Of a stretch of DNA of 64,000 nucleotides, positions 1 to 13,634 are shown in pieces. The stretch is from Lagopus muta. Taxonomy: Eukaryota; Chordata; Aves; Galliformes; Phasianidae. Both the position numbers and the translations under genes were made by a program. The notes below the pieces were generated by a model that was given only the letters and a program-made list of their open reading frames with translations, made no database searches and was not told the DNA's origin. Numbering within the stretch: position 1 is the stretch's first letter; each line of letters begins with the position of its first letter. The stretch spans positions 2,542,001 to 2,606,000 of the forward strand of contig NC_064447.1 of assembly GCF_023343835.1 (NCBI RefSeq), read 5' to 3'.

Positions 1-418
1 AACCAGCACTCTAGGTGCTGTTCAGTACTGAGAACTGATTTCTGGACCCCTTTCTTTGACTCACTGAATGTTTTTGAGAGGAACTTCTGTTCTGATTGAG
101 AGGCCGTTGCTGAATAATGAGACTAATCTTCAGTGTCCTTAGCCTCAAAGCTGTTTTGGTACCCTGCTGACGATGCACAGCTAATGACATAGGCCAGAGT
201 GCATTTCCTAATTAGAAAAGTGATTTAAAGATTGTACCCAAGCACACAATTTTAATTAAGTGACATTGAGCAGCTGAAACAGCGTGGCCTTTCCAAACCA
301 CGGTGCTGGCTCTCTGTGTGGGTTTCTTTGGTTTGTTCTTTCAAGTGGTGAATGTATGGCTGCACAGAGAGCAGCACTCTGCAGTCCGTGCTGTTGTGGT
401 GTTGAGCTTCATATAACC

Positions 419-545
419 AAAGGATGGTTTGGGTCGGAAGGAACCCTTAAAATCATCTCATTCCAGCCCCTGCTGTTGGCTGGGACACCTCCCTCTGGAT
501 GCTCACAGCCCCGTCCAACCTGGACATTCCCATCCCTTTTCCAGC
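419..545 (-). repeat. CR1 LINE fragment (3' end, antisense)
   Basis: The stretch has the usual antisense CR1 3'-end wording: a 'ggatggtttgggtcggaagg' run, then 'aaaatcatctcattccagcccc' and a decayed tail with 'ggacattcccatccc'. It is old and diverged. Confidence 0.75.
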
Positions 546-3500
546 CCAGTGTCTGCAGTAACACGGAGCGCTGCCTGGAGGACAGCTGGCAGACATCTCC
601 TGCCAAGCACTGCGCTGAGAAACATCCCTCAGCATTAGGAGAATCTTGAAGGCTTGCTATTGAATCTCAGCCAAATGAATTGGCAGAACTGAACAGTTAA
701 TTGATGATGAAATTACCACCTGCAGAGTCCCTGCCTGTTTGTTGTGGAAACACTTTGAAACATATGAGAAACCTGGAATTATGTCTGCCCTCCACTCTTG
801 CTCATGGGCACGTCGGAAGTCCTAACATGACTCCTCCTTTGGGTGAATTTCTCATATGTATTGACAAACTGTCATGCACTATTTATTATTGGATCCAAGG
901 AATTTAAATAAGGGCATTTTGTCTTTGTGGTTTCCTTTCCCTCTTTTTTCATTTTCAATCACCTGCTTTATTCTGTTCTCTTGTGCTGCTCACGCTGTTA
1001 ATCCATCTTCTTGCAGAAGCCTGGATTTATGTGCCACGTCTTCCTGAAGATTTGTTCTTATTTTTCTACTATGTAAAAAGAGTCGGTGCAGTTCGGTAGC
1101 TTTTACCCCATTTTTATGATGAAATTGGTTCTGATGTTAGACATTAAAGTTATTGGAACTTTGGCTGCTATAAAATTCCAAGTTTATGGGGTTTTCAGAT
1201 TTGTGGGCTGAGTTTTTCTACAGACTGTAATGGATGCCCGTCCTTTAAAGGACAACGCAGGCTAATCCAGTTAAAAAGACTTTTTTGGAACTAGTTTGTG
1301 TAGTGCCAAAATAACTTGGCAATATCCTGTAGCATTTGCTGGCCTTTTTTTGCTAGGTGGAATTTATTCTTTCTTGTTCTCCTCAGAGGACATTGCTGAA
1401 GTGCTTTCTTCTCCTTCAGCTGCTTCCTCATAGGGTGTTTTAAGACTGCTTCTATGATGGCACTGAAATCTCAACTAAGAAATACAATGGAATGGTGGAC
1501 AAAGATGTTCTAAGCCACTCAGTCCTTCTCTCTGGTTTGAGGTGGCTGAAACCCATTTCCTTTTCATCATTCTGCTGAGTAAGCAGTAAGCAGTGCATCG
1601 TGATGAAAGTTTGAGCAAGGGAAAAGACAAACACACAAATGCAGTGTTGTGAGTTTCTCTTTGCAACCCACCCTGCCCAAATAAAAGCCCTTCTGCATTG
1701 ACCTAATGCTTTCCTCTCAGAGCTCCGTGCCTGAAGCAGCTGTTTTGTTCTGAATATGTACACAAAGGGCTGCCCAACATCTGCTGCACTCTGAGATAAG
1801 CTTGGGTTCTGCTGCTTTTTATATCTTTTGCATTGTACTGTCCCATTTGAAATACTAACATTCCCATTGCAATGACTGCTTTCTGAAATAGCCAGGCAGG
1901 AGTTTAATATGAAAAGTGGTTGGTTACAGTCTTTAATCTTCTAATGTACACTTGAATTATGACTGCTTGGTAGCATTTTTATAGGTACCAGGAGAGCAGT
2001 CCTGGTCCAGAGTTGCTAAATGACATTGAATATCAGAGGTAAAAGTAAGCACAGGCATCTGAGTTGTTGTTGCTTCTGTTCTGGCATTCAGTCCAGCATT
2101 CAAGTCTGACAGCATGGTGGGCTGAGACGTGCAAATCCCAAGGGGCAGGAAAATGAGGAAAAGGAAGAGGAGGAGGAAGGCAATGCAGAGGGGGAGAGTG
2201 AGGGCAGTTGAGCATAGGAGGAAGGAGCACAGGAAATTGCTGGCCTGAGAAATTACGGTCTCACAAAAGGAGAAGATTGTGGAGACAGAGAAAAGGTGGC
2301 ACGGCGTGTGAAGAGCATCACAGACGAGATGGAGCTGCACGAGGAGTTGCTGCCCCGTGCATTCTTTCCACTGAAGCAAAGGTCTGCAGCTCCCTGATAT
2401 CATGGCAACTAGAGTTGGGTCTCAGGGGTCCCTCTGAATGCCCTGCAGTGGTTGTGTGCTTGCCTGCTCCTGGTGCCTCGTTCATACTGCCTCACATTAA
2501 AAACCTTAGCACAAACTTTGTGGGAAATGAAAACAGCTGAGATGAACATTGCTCAGCCCTCAAAGATCCGTGTATTTGTTAGGATTCCCCTGATATCTGA
2601 TGTGCCAGATGGGTAAACAAAGCTCGCCCTTGTCTCCCTAATGGTCTTCATACTTGACAGATTCTAGAACTTATTATTTTCACAGACCTGGAGATCAAAC
2701 AGGAATTGATTAAAACCCTAAAAATGCCACGTAAACCACGCTGTATTCTAATGCCTGATACCCCCTAGGTTGGCCTGGGGAGAACAAAACTGATATTCAT
2801 GAAGTCTTAACTACTTTCTGATAGCTCAGGAGATACAAGTGCAGAATTGCAACTCTGTGTTGACAACACTGTTTTCACTGACTTAAGTAAATTTAAAAAG
2901 GAGCCCGAGGTGAGATTTACTTCCATGGGCTAAAGATGTGTGGGAAGGCAGAGAGGTTTTTGAATAGGCCAATGGCCACTGGGGATAAAGGAGAAAAAGC
3001 TAGGAGTGCTGTGGCAGGGGCTTGGTGACAGGAGGGTGATGCAGGAATGCATTCTCACATCAAATTCAGCCACAGATCTGAGAAGTGGGATTCATTAAGA
3101 GAGTGGAGGGGATTGGTAGGACTCAGGATGACTTCCCAGGGCAGCTGCTAAATCTTCTTGCACTTGTTATTGCTGTGATTTTTTTGGAAGGAGCTGCTTG
3201 TTACAGGTTCATCACTTGGAAGGTTTTCTGACCAGCAGCAACACTCAGATTGTGCCTCCAGCTGCTCCTCAGCAATAAGAGTGAAGAGGGTCCTGAGTTT
3301 CCAAGCTGGGTGCTGTGCTGAGACACAGACCCCTTGCACAGGCTGCTCCAGGCCTGTGCTGCTGCTGCCACTACAAAACAAGCTGGTCCTGTTGTGTATG
3401 AACTGCTCTGCAGGCGGAGGAGGATCGGGGGCACAGGGCTCACGGAGTGCACAGTGTGGTCATTGATGAGCAGCTTCCTTGTGGTGCCAGAGCTTGTTTC

Positions 3501-6500
3501 TGTGAGGCGTGAGATGGTGAGGCTTTCAGTGGTAGCAAAGCTTGGAAATGGGTCAGAGCTGTTAGAGATCAGACGCTATGTAGCTGCTTGACTTTCAGCT
3601 CTTGGCCTTGTCCTGCTGAATTTCTCCTGCAGTAACCTCCCTCCTGAAGAAACATTACAGGATAACGAGGTCTATTTTGTGCATTTCTGCATTTTAGTTT
3701 TTAAGTATTCTCTTTGCCCAGTCTTATTTGCTAAGAAGATAGGATAAGAGGATTATTTATGTGACAGTTTTTCTGCCTCCCCTGTCTTCCTGTATTATGC
3801 TTTTGAGTACTGAAAAGTATTTCAGACGTGTGAATTGTGTAACAGAAATCTAGCTTGAATTGTGCTCAAAACAGGAGGCAATCACAGCTCACCTGAAGCA
3901 ACACTGATCACGTGGATCAAGTTTGTTTTTTTTTCCTTGGAGATCAACACACACACGCATGAAATCATTACCAGAAACCTCTATGTGGTTACAAACCAAG
4001 GAGTTGGTTGAGAGAGGTCAAATAACACTTATTTTGAGACTGACATTTTGCAACTGATTTGCAATAAGTGACACAAGTAGGTAATGTTAAAATGGTGTAT
4101 GTGAAATGCAGGAGGTACTTAGCAGCAGAGAAAAGCAGCAAGGAAAAGTAGCATTTTGACTCACACAGGCTTGCATAATCTCAAAGTGAAAAACAGAATG
4201 TGATGTTCAATCGTAAGGTAATTCTCAGATTTCCAGCTGTGTGGAAGCAATCTCTAGTTTAATTCTGTGAAATGTATGAAAAGGAAACACTGCACAGTTA
4301 TGAATGGTGGACGTGGACAGAGCCCTTGTGCCTAATGCCCGCCTCACGCTGAGCTGGCACTAGGAGTTATGGCAACTTCTAGAGTCCTTCCCTTACTTCC
4401 CTCCCTGAATACTCCAGAACACTCCTGGGGTTCACTGGAGTTGATTCTGAGGTTGAGGTGGATACTACATTGTGAGCCATGAAACTGCAGAAGCATTGGA
4501 GAAGGGTTGAGCATCAGGATTAAGGACAGGTAAGAGATCCTGGGGCCCACAGCACATCTTTCTATCAGGGTACTATGCCATCCCTATCAAGGGAGATCTG
4601 TTTGCATCAGTAGTGTTGTCTACTTTATTCTTCTCTAAACCATCACAAAGGGAAATTTAAGAAGAGTTCTTTTCCTGTCTTCCAACATCGTAGCTACAGC
4701 CTTGTCCTGACAGCAGGAGCTGGGATCTCCTGTGTTGTCCCCTGGTCTCTACTTTCGATGCTTGGTCTCCAACAACAGCACTGCTAAGACTGAGGCTTGC
4801 TGGCACTCCCTCTTAATGTGGGGCTTTCTGGGTAGAAAATAAGAAATAAACCATGTCAGCCACCTGTTAGGAGGTGATTATTCGCTCTAAGAAACATGGA
4901 TTGTATCGGAACTAATTGATCTCTGGACAAAAGGCAGCAATGCCGTGACCAGTTCCTGGAACCATGAGGTTCACCAAGAACTACTGCTCTTTGGTGAAAT
5001 AAATGCTATCCTGGAAAAGAGTAAATAATCATGGTACCCCTGGGAACACAGAGGGCTTGTGCTGCCTGTGGGCACGGAGCAGGTAATCCTGACATTAGAC
5101 TCTAGCAGTCAGTGCCTGCTCTGTGGTGGTGAATGAGACACAGCTGTGACTACTAACTTCCAATCAATACCAATTGGGATTTTAATTTCTTCACACGCTG
5201 CAAACTGACCTCAGGTTTACATTGCAGAGTTGTACATTAATTCGAATAAATCACACGTCCAACCAATATTGCTAGTAAGTTAGTACAATAAAGCATAATA
5301 CCTGGAGGGAATGCTCAATGAGCTGTTATTGAGTCATTGTAATTCACGTCTTCCACAAAAGGGAATTGGAAAAATAGAGAGGAATTGCAATAATAGTACG
5401 CTTGTGTTACATCTAATGATGGCTACATTTGAATCTCAGGATACAGCCCATCCTATGTGACACAATTTCAGACAGTAATGAATTCCTGAGTGTTAGTGCT
5501 GACTTGAAGCTTGTATGCAAGCAGTTCAGCTGGAAAATTCTGGGCAGAAAATGCTAGTCTGGGTCCTTTTTAATTTTTTCTTTCTTTCTCAGTTCTGCTT
5601 GCTTCTATCACTCAGGGCTGGGGATGAGTTAGAGCCCTGTGATCTCACCTCGCTTTGTGTTGCAGTCTCACTGGTTCCCTTCCAGCCCTTCTGTCTGTCC
5701 GTGATCCTGTTGAGCTGTGCTCTGTCATAGGTGGTCATAGAAATCCTCAGCAGTGTTTTCAGTGCTGTATTGCCTATAATGTTCTGCTCCTCGGCTCTGA
5801 TTGGTGTTCCTGGGTGGTTCAGGAGGATTTCTTACATCCTCTTGGGGCATTTAATTACAGGCCTTCCGTCAGCCTCATTGAATTTGGATCTTAACGTGAA
5901 AGGAGAAACTAAACCTAGTGTAGATGTGCCCGTGGGCAGCACACTTACACTGCTTCAACCAGCCTAAAAAGGCATTTATGCTTGTACCTATTCTGGTGAA
6001 TCTTGATGTTGCAACATTCCTCACATCCAAATGGCCCAATTGATGTGAGCAGTGGGCTGGCTCTGGCTGGTGGCACAGCAGAGTGCTCTGGGAGCAGCGT
6101 TGGAAAGCCAGTTCAGCAGGAACATTTGGTATAAATGTCATCTGCTTTTTTGCTTTTTTTTTGTGAAGGCTTCTCTGCATTTATGATGCCTTTTTCCTTT
6201 TATTGTTAACCGGATAGAAGGAGGTAAGAGAATAATTACATGAATCAGAGAAGAAATGACCCATGCTGTATAAAATGCACACCTGGGTGCAGGGGAAACT
6301 GGCTGTGATGAAAGAGTGTGTGTGTGTGCTTGCAGGAGGGGACCCTCATAGTTAGAGCTTAGGAAGAGGGGGGTGGGAAGGTTGTGGAAGAAAGGACAGC
6401 ACTGAGTTTAGGACTGGTAGGGCTTGTAATGAAGGAGTAAGGCTGCAGGGGGCTGAGCTGCCATCCTTCTCAGGAGCCTTCATGTAGCTTGTGTCAAATT

Positions 6501-6639
6501 CTTTGAGCTGCCATCCATCATAATACGTAGCCAAAAAACAAATAGAGTACAGCATCAGGGCAGACTATTGGAGATAGATGATTTTTTTTAGTAAAAAAAA
6601 CCTCAGAGGGTTTAATAACTATTAAAGCTGCTTTCTCGA

Positions 6640-6795
6640 TCACCAATTCACAGATCAATTCTAGTTGGAGAGGACCTCATGAGGTCTCCAGCCCAAGGTC
6701 AGCTATGGCATTGGAGCACATTACACAAGATTTAATCTGGTCAGGTCCTGAAAGCCTCCAAGGACCACACAGCCCCTCGGGGGAAGCTGCTCGGT
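6640..6795 (-). repeat. Diverged CR1 LINE fragment (antisense)
   Basis: The motif 'ttggagaggacctcatgagg' followed by 'tctccagccc' resembles the antisense CR1 3' end. Homology beyond about 6700 is uncertain. Confidence 0.5.
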
Positions 6796-9006
6796 GAGCA
6801 TTTGAGTGAACAGCATAACGTGTAGGTGTTGGAGAAGGTGTAGAAACCTGTGCAGAAAGCTTTTGTACAGGATGAAGAAGTATGCCACAGGGAGAATTAC
6901 CATTTTCTTCTATAAGAACAAGAGGGGAGAGCTCTGGGAAACAGCAAGGAGGGTTCACATAAAGCAGAAATAGGACGCTCCAGTCTATAGGGCAAGTCAT
7001 TAAACTCTACTGATAGTGCAAGAATTTGTCTCCCTGAGCTGATTTGCTCTTTATGTTCAGTCCTGCCTTCTGAGTTGCATCAATTTCTAGGTGAGACCTT
7101 CACACACAGTCTCTTTATTCAGGAGAGCTTGCACCGACATCTCAGGGCACTGCCTCATTGCTTCCCAGTATGAAGTGTGCTGTGCCCTTCCAGCTCCCAT
7201 TTGTCTGTTCTGTGTGAAGTGGTTGTTGTTGTGTTTATGAGTAGGAAATCAGAACTGCTAAGTAGTTATTGGACCTTTAGGAAGATGTATATTCTCTTCT
7301 AGTAAGTTTAATTGCATAAGGGAATATTTTATTCTTTTCCCCTGGCTTTTATGATAGCACAAAGAAAGTTGAGTTAATCTCCTTCTCAAGATAAGCCTTC
7401 TGAGCAAACCTTAGTGGTTTTTTGTGACTGTCCTTGACGCAGATGCACTTTGCAGTGACCTATCAGATTTAGTTGCTCATTTTGATAAATAAGATGTTTG
7501 TGTCAGAATTTCTAGGGGAGGATGCAGAGTTGCCCACGTGCTGTGAAGAGATGAACGCAGATGCTGGTTTGGTCTTTGTCACAATGCTGAGCCTCTCTCA
7601 GCGCTGTGTCAGTGCTTCGCTCAGCTAAGAGCTGTTCTGTCAGCTTAAATGACCAATGCTTTTCTTCCACATGTATTGAAGTACTTCTGCGATGTCTATT
7701 ACAGTACTCCCAGTGACCACTTCAGCACAGAGAGCAGCTAATGGGATTGAAGGCAGGAAACAGACAGCATAAGACCAAACTGTTGTAAAATAGCGTTAAG
7801 ATTTGCTGTTTTTCAAGAAAATTCAATTCTAGGTAGATTCATCAGGGGAATCTGTGATGGCTGGGTGCGACTGAAGAAGTTTCAAGGTAAGAACGTACTC
7901 TGAAAAAGGACAGTCAAATTCATTGTGTGAAATAATGACACCACAGCAGAAATGAATCTCTCTGCCTTCCTCTCCTTCCACCACCGCATGGTGGGGGCAG
8001 TGCTGTGTCAACAGTTGGTGAATTTGTGGTGAGGGTCAGTTATGTGTATTAAATACTCTCGAGTATGCCTTAATGTGTTTCAGTAGAAATGATTGCTGTA
8101 AAATGGCTCTTAATGGTGAGAGGCGATGGCTGTTCAGAGCATCAAATTGAGGGAGATGGCAATAATGAGACTAGGGAGGAGACAGATGGTCCTGTAATGG
8201 AGGCTGACGGTTTCCAGTTGATGCAGTGTCTGTCCATCCTCTGGAAGGATGACTTCTCTAAAAATAAATAAAAAGAAACGGACGGTGGTGGTGATTTGCA
8301 AATACACCTCGGGCCAAAATGGTAAAGATGAATAAATGTTGAATATTTATTAGTGTGAACCTTGATAAGAGGTTCCAGAGAATCTGCTAGGAGAAGTTTT
8401 TCTTTTCTAATAGAGCAGCAGCTCACTTCTTTGAGACCACATTCCCCAAAGCACTGTCCTTGATTTAATACCAAGACACAGTGGGGTTGTGGCTTTTGTA
8501 TTCAGTCCAGCTAAGGGCTGGAGGACAAAACCACACGTGACTCTTACTGCACTTATTGCAGGGCAGCTCAGTGCATCCAAAAATCGCTCCTTTTGCAGCT
8601 GCTGCTCCCCATCTCCCCTCCCGGCTCCTGGGGCGCCTGTTTCCATCTGCTGCAGCACTGCGAGCCTGTGGACTTTCTCTCCATAGGTCTGTAATCCTGC
8701 TGGGTTCAAAGCTGCACACCAGAAGTTCACCTTCTAATTCCTCCTGTTTCGTTCCCTCTGACGTGTGCATGTGTACAGGACCAGAGCTGGGCTCCTGCAT
8801 GCACTGCCTTAGCCAAGAACAGAGCAGAGCCCCCTCCCACTCTTCCCAGTGCCCCCATGTCTTCAGGCTGTCAGCATCATTCCTCACAATGCTCCTTTGC
8901 ACATCCTGGTCCATCAGCAAGTCTCTAGGCAAGCATTCTGCTGCCTCACTTTTTCAGGTGCGTTTTTTGTCTCCCAGGGTCTTCGTTCCTCAACAGAATA
9001 GTAATT

Positions 9007-9180
9007 ATCGAATCACAGAATGGTTGGGTTGAAAGGGGCCTTAAAGATCATCGAGTTCCAACCTGTGCCATGGGCTGGCTGTCCCACACCAGCTCAGGCC
9101 ACCTAGGGTCCCATCAATGGGGCACCTCCAGGGATGGGGCGCCCACAGCTCTGGGCAGCCTGTTCAAAGAAAGGGGAAAA
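9007..9180 (-). repeat. CR1 LINE fragment (antisense)
   Basis: It begins 'aatcacagaatggttgggtt' and continues with 'ggccttaaagatcatcgagttccaacc', then the 'cacctccagggatggggc' and 'ctgggcagcctgttc' blocks that characterise CR1 3' regions in birds. Confidence 0.9.
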
Positions 9181-12100
9181 ACTTCAAAGCGTTGCAGTCA
9201 AATGGAATCACAAAGCCAGATATTCATATGGGGTGAGGTGATTCAAAGTAGGATAGGAAGCTCTGTCTGCAAGTCTTCAGGAGCAGCTCAGGCAGGCTGC
9301 ACCTTGTGCAGTCAGCCCATGGCACCGTGATCCCCACTCACTGCTGCACCTAGCAGCCTTCCTCTTGTTAGGAGTACTGTCACATTCTCTCTTCAGGCAG
9401 CAATTTTTCCAAGTCCTTGTATCTCACCCCTACTGAATGAGTGGCAACACTCTATTATGAAAAACAAATCCCATTGTGTGCATGCAGCAAGAGCTAATCT
9501 CAGCTGCTTTGTTCTATAACAAAGCCAGAAACGGCTGCTGAGATTAATAGCAAGGTGAAGATGAGTCGTTCAATCCATCCTCAAATTGGTTCCCTTCGAG
9601 TGCACTACAGAGCAGGAGGATTACCAATATGCTCTAGCAAATCACTGGGGGAAAAAAAAAAAGAAAACCAGAAGGGAACATTACTAAGATGCTGAGAGAG
9701 ATTTCTGGGGTTTGGAGGATGGCTGAGAACAGAAGAAATAACCCAGGCAAAAATTGAGATGTTAGCATCTGAGCAAAAAGCAAAGCAGCCATCACCAGTC
9801 ATCCTGGCGTTCCTTCACAGTTATCCCTGTGGTCTGTTCTTCATTTCTTCTCTTTGTCTCCGTTCAGTGGTAACCATGCTGTCTCTCAGCTGGCTCCATG
9901 AAATGTGTCCCTTGTATTCAAAATCCTGCTGGCATTTTCTCCACAACTTCCCCAGTACGATTTTGGTGTTAACTTAAGAAGAAAATACTGAGATGCCCTC
10001 AGTGATCAAATAGTACATCAATTCTGGTTTTCTTCTCCCCAGCCTGTTTAGATTTGCTGCTTCTTCATTCTGAAGGGGTAAGAGTTGTCTACAAGTGAAT
10101 GATTTCAGCAACTTGATTTTATTGCTTAGAACAACGCTCAGCAGCATTAGTGCTGTCAGAAAGGACTGCCTGCCAGGAAGTCGTGGGTCACTTCCCTTAG
10201 TCACAGAGTGAGTGGATGGCAGAGCTGCTGTGATGTGTGGGTCAGCTGCTGGGGGGCATTCTCTAATGCGGTGGCAAATGGGTCTGGATGTCTGAAAGCA
10301 ACAGCAAAACAAAAGCAAAATGCTCTCCTCCTGGTGCCCAGATCCAGCACTCAGCTGTGTGGACTTTGCCAGTGGTTATAATTACATGGTGTTTAATGGT
10401 CTCCCTCTTCAAGAAATTGGAATTCATATGAAATAAGAAGCCAGTCAAAGAGAAATTCTTTCTCAGGCTCTGCTTTGTGCAGGTTTCTGGAGAAGGATTC
10501 TCAAAGCCATTTGTTCTACTGCAGGAATTTGCAGCTGAAGTTTCACTTGTCTGCAAGGCAGTGGATTAGATTATAGAAAAGCACTGCCAAGCAGACATGT
10601 TGTGTCTCATCGCTGTTTTCCAAATAATTTCATAGCCAGATACGAGAGGAAAAGTTGTCTGCTTTGCTGGTTAAAATACATGAGGATAAGGAGTATCTGC
10701 ATTGTGCTCATTCAAGCCCCATTCTATCAAGAACACACATCTGTCTTGGAAAAGTGCATCCGTCGTGCTGGAGATGAATAACGTTCTTGCTCAGTTGGAC
10801 AGTCTTGAGATGAGCATGAAGAAAGCATAGATCATTGTAAATGCAGGCAGGGCTCATTTGCTTAGGAAGCCTCCTGTGTCACCAGAAGGATTCTCTCTTG
10901 CATCTCGCTGCAGGCTGGGCTCTGTCTGTCCCACAGGGCTGCTGAGGATGCCTGGTGGTGTATTTATGGTGGAGTTGAGCAGAACCCTTGTGTGCTAAAT
11001 GCATGGACAGGTCATCAGCAGTGCAAAATGGCTCTGACTTGATCTGGAGGTCATTACTTCCCCTTTGGCCAAGCAGCACTGAGCAGGCTGCCTGGAAACT
11101 GAGCAGTCTCTGTCCTGGGAGTCTGTTAGCACCCAAAGAGCTGGGGCACACACAGTGCTGCAATCCTGCTGGGAGCAGGGGTTGGGGTGGGTGCTTCCTC
11201 ACATCCCCTGGAGCCTGGGTTGTTGTGTCAGCATCCTGCACAGCCACGCAGTGCGCTGGGCTGCCTGCACTGAGCCTGCAAGGTGACTGGCAGGATTGCT
11301 CTGTAAAGGGTAGATCTACATCTGGAGAGGGCTGCATATCGAAGAGAAGAGCTGAATCTCAGCAGAGATCCATCTGCCTTTAGGACAGGACTTTCAGTCC
11401 CAGGTGTCCTGGAAGGCCCAGGGGCATGTTCTGATGGGGGCAGACTGGCTCTGATTTTGCATTCATTGGCACCACGCTAATTGTGTTTACTTGACACCAT
11501 GATTCCGTAGCATATGCTGCCTCTAAATTTGGACACATTTAGCTGGGGGGGTAGGTTATGTGCAGCACTTGCCTGCAGCATTTCAGCCACGTTTGTTTAC
11601 CAGAGAGACTGAGCAGAGCTTCAATGCTGGCTGCTGCTCACCTGCTTCTGCACACCCAGCTGCTGCCAGCATGCCCCAGAGACCCCACGCTGTCACTGTG
11701 CCATCCCGTACTGTGCCACCGGGTGGGCAGGGTGCTGCTCTGCTGGGATCCCTCGGGTGACATTGCTTCGTGTGCTGGAAGAGCAGCTCTGGACAGGATG
11801 GTGGCATACAGCCTCAGCAGCTCCCTGTGGTGTTTATCGGACCGCACATCACGCTGTGCAGGGATCTAAGCCTGAAGAAAATCAACATGTTTGCTGCCAG
11901 TGAGCTCTGAGCTGCTCGCTGCGAGGTCAGCTGTGTTTCTGGTACCTGCAGGAGGGGGGAGAAGCCTCAGCTGCATGCTAAGAGATTTCCTGACACTCCA
12001 CTTCTCTTGTTTTAAGCACACAAATCAGCGCTGGAGCTGAAGGATGCACTACCCCCCTCCTTGCCCACCACAGCAGCACACTGCTGTGCACTGTGTGAGT

Positions 12101-12810
12101 CAGGGCTTCGAGCAGCAACTCCTGTTGAGCATGTGCTCTTATCATTTCCCTAGTCCGTGAACAGGTCTATTTTAAAGATGTTTTCTAATTTTATGCATTT
12201 GTCCCCATGGCATCTGGGATGTGCCCTGACTTTTGGTACCCCTCTTTGATTTTCTTTGCCATGTGTGCTGTGCAAGCACACAGAGTCAGACTGAGGCTGC
12301 TCAGCGCTGCTCCTTTGCCTGCACCCTTCTTCCCAAAGGCACGGTGCCATGGGGGCTGTGCTGGAAATGTTTGCTGGGGCAGGGTGCAAGACTTGTTTAA
12401 TCCATTTCTGTGCTTTCATTGATTATCTTTAAGCCTTAAGGGTGATGGGAGAAACCAGATAGGGAGGAAGAGGTGGAAAAAGAAACTAGCAGCTGGTGGC
12501 TCGGCAGGAAAATACTGGGGGATGGTGTTGCAGAGAGAGCTCCTGGGAAGGGCCCATGCTGCAGATCCTGGCTGCCAACATCTCATTCTCACCTTTAGTC
12601 CACCTTGTGATGCTCATCCCAGAAGATGAAACTCACTGCCATCCGTTACTGCCTACAGAGGCAGGCATGCTTTCTTACCAGTCCACGATGCTAGAATGAA
12701 AGTGTCTGGTTTACATTCTATGTTTCTACCCACCACTGCCCTGCTCCCATCAGCCTACTCCTGCCTTTCTGATCCATCACAGTTTTTATCAGTTGCAGGA
12801 CTGAGGATTT

Positions 12811-12838
12811 TTAAGTCCTTTTTAAGTCCTTAAGTCCT
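12811..12838. repeat. Short tandem repeat, about 10-base unit
   Basis: Three successive copies of a 'ttaagtcct' core lie head to tail in a CLUAP1 intron or upstream region. No function is suggested. Confidence 0.7.
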
Positions 12839-13634
12839 AACACTTTCTTTTACCATTGTCATTCATTTGAAGGCTTGTGAATGGCGATTTGCTTCTCCTC
12901 CTTAGCACAGCAACCCCTGTTCCATTTGCCCTTTTCCATTTGCTCTTAGCAGCCTTTATGTCACAACTTTAGCATACTGTCATTACAACAGGGTTCCTCA
13001 GCATATTTTTACCTAACAACCTGCTACATTTAGAAATCAGCAGACCACCTTATGTAGTCTCACTGCCATGGCTCTCCTATGCACCCAAACTCTGTACAAT
13101 AGCACAGTGCCCCTATTAGTGTACTTCTTCAGCTCATTTGTTGGGCTGTTTCTTCCCATTTTGTTTGCATACATGGGAACGGGTGAATTGATTCCATTAT
13201 GGTTTGTGTATGAGAAAGCTGCAGTCATTTCACAAACCACTTCTGCTGCTTATTGGCATATTGGCTGAAAAAATCTACCGAAGGTCACTTTGCAAAGAGT
13301 CCCCTTTGTTCTGTGATGGTTGTGATGTTCTTTGGGATGAAGATGAGTGAACTCATTTTCAGTGTGATAAGTGAAGTTGCACCTGGTTGGAACATGTGGT
13401 TGATTTTCAGTGCACTGTTTGTGGGTTTGTGCTTTATATCCTGACCTCGTGGGCAAAGTAAGTAGGAGTTCCCAAACTTCAAGATTTTTTGTCCATAAAA
13501 TATTTTCAATGATGAAATTTTCTTGTTTCATGTTGCCTGTGAGAGCCCTTAAGTGCTGCTGTAGGGCCATCCATTAGCTACTTGACTGGATGACGGGGCA
13601 GCTTTTCTAATTCAGTTCTTCTCACCTGTTCCAG

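Larger units (their letters stand above)
1..13634. other. Non-coding stretch upstream of first visible CLUAP1 exon
   Basis: No exon that I can recognise lies here on either strand. I looked for the CLUAP1 segment that should precede the exon at 13635 (a coiled-coil region rich in Glu, Gln and Tyr) and did not find it. The stretch is therefore probably one large CLUAP1 intron, with the 5' exons outside the window, although a short missed exon is possible. It carries CR1 LINE fragments near 419, 6640 and 9007. The rest looks like ordinary AT-moderate intronic DNA. Confidence 0.6.

Noticed and set aside
10768-10830. Short coiled-coil-like frame (EMNNVLAQLDSLEMSMKKA) considered as an upstream CLUAP1 exon
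   Set aside because: It ends in a stop codon, lacks a donor, and does not resemble the expected CLUAP1 segment.
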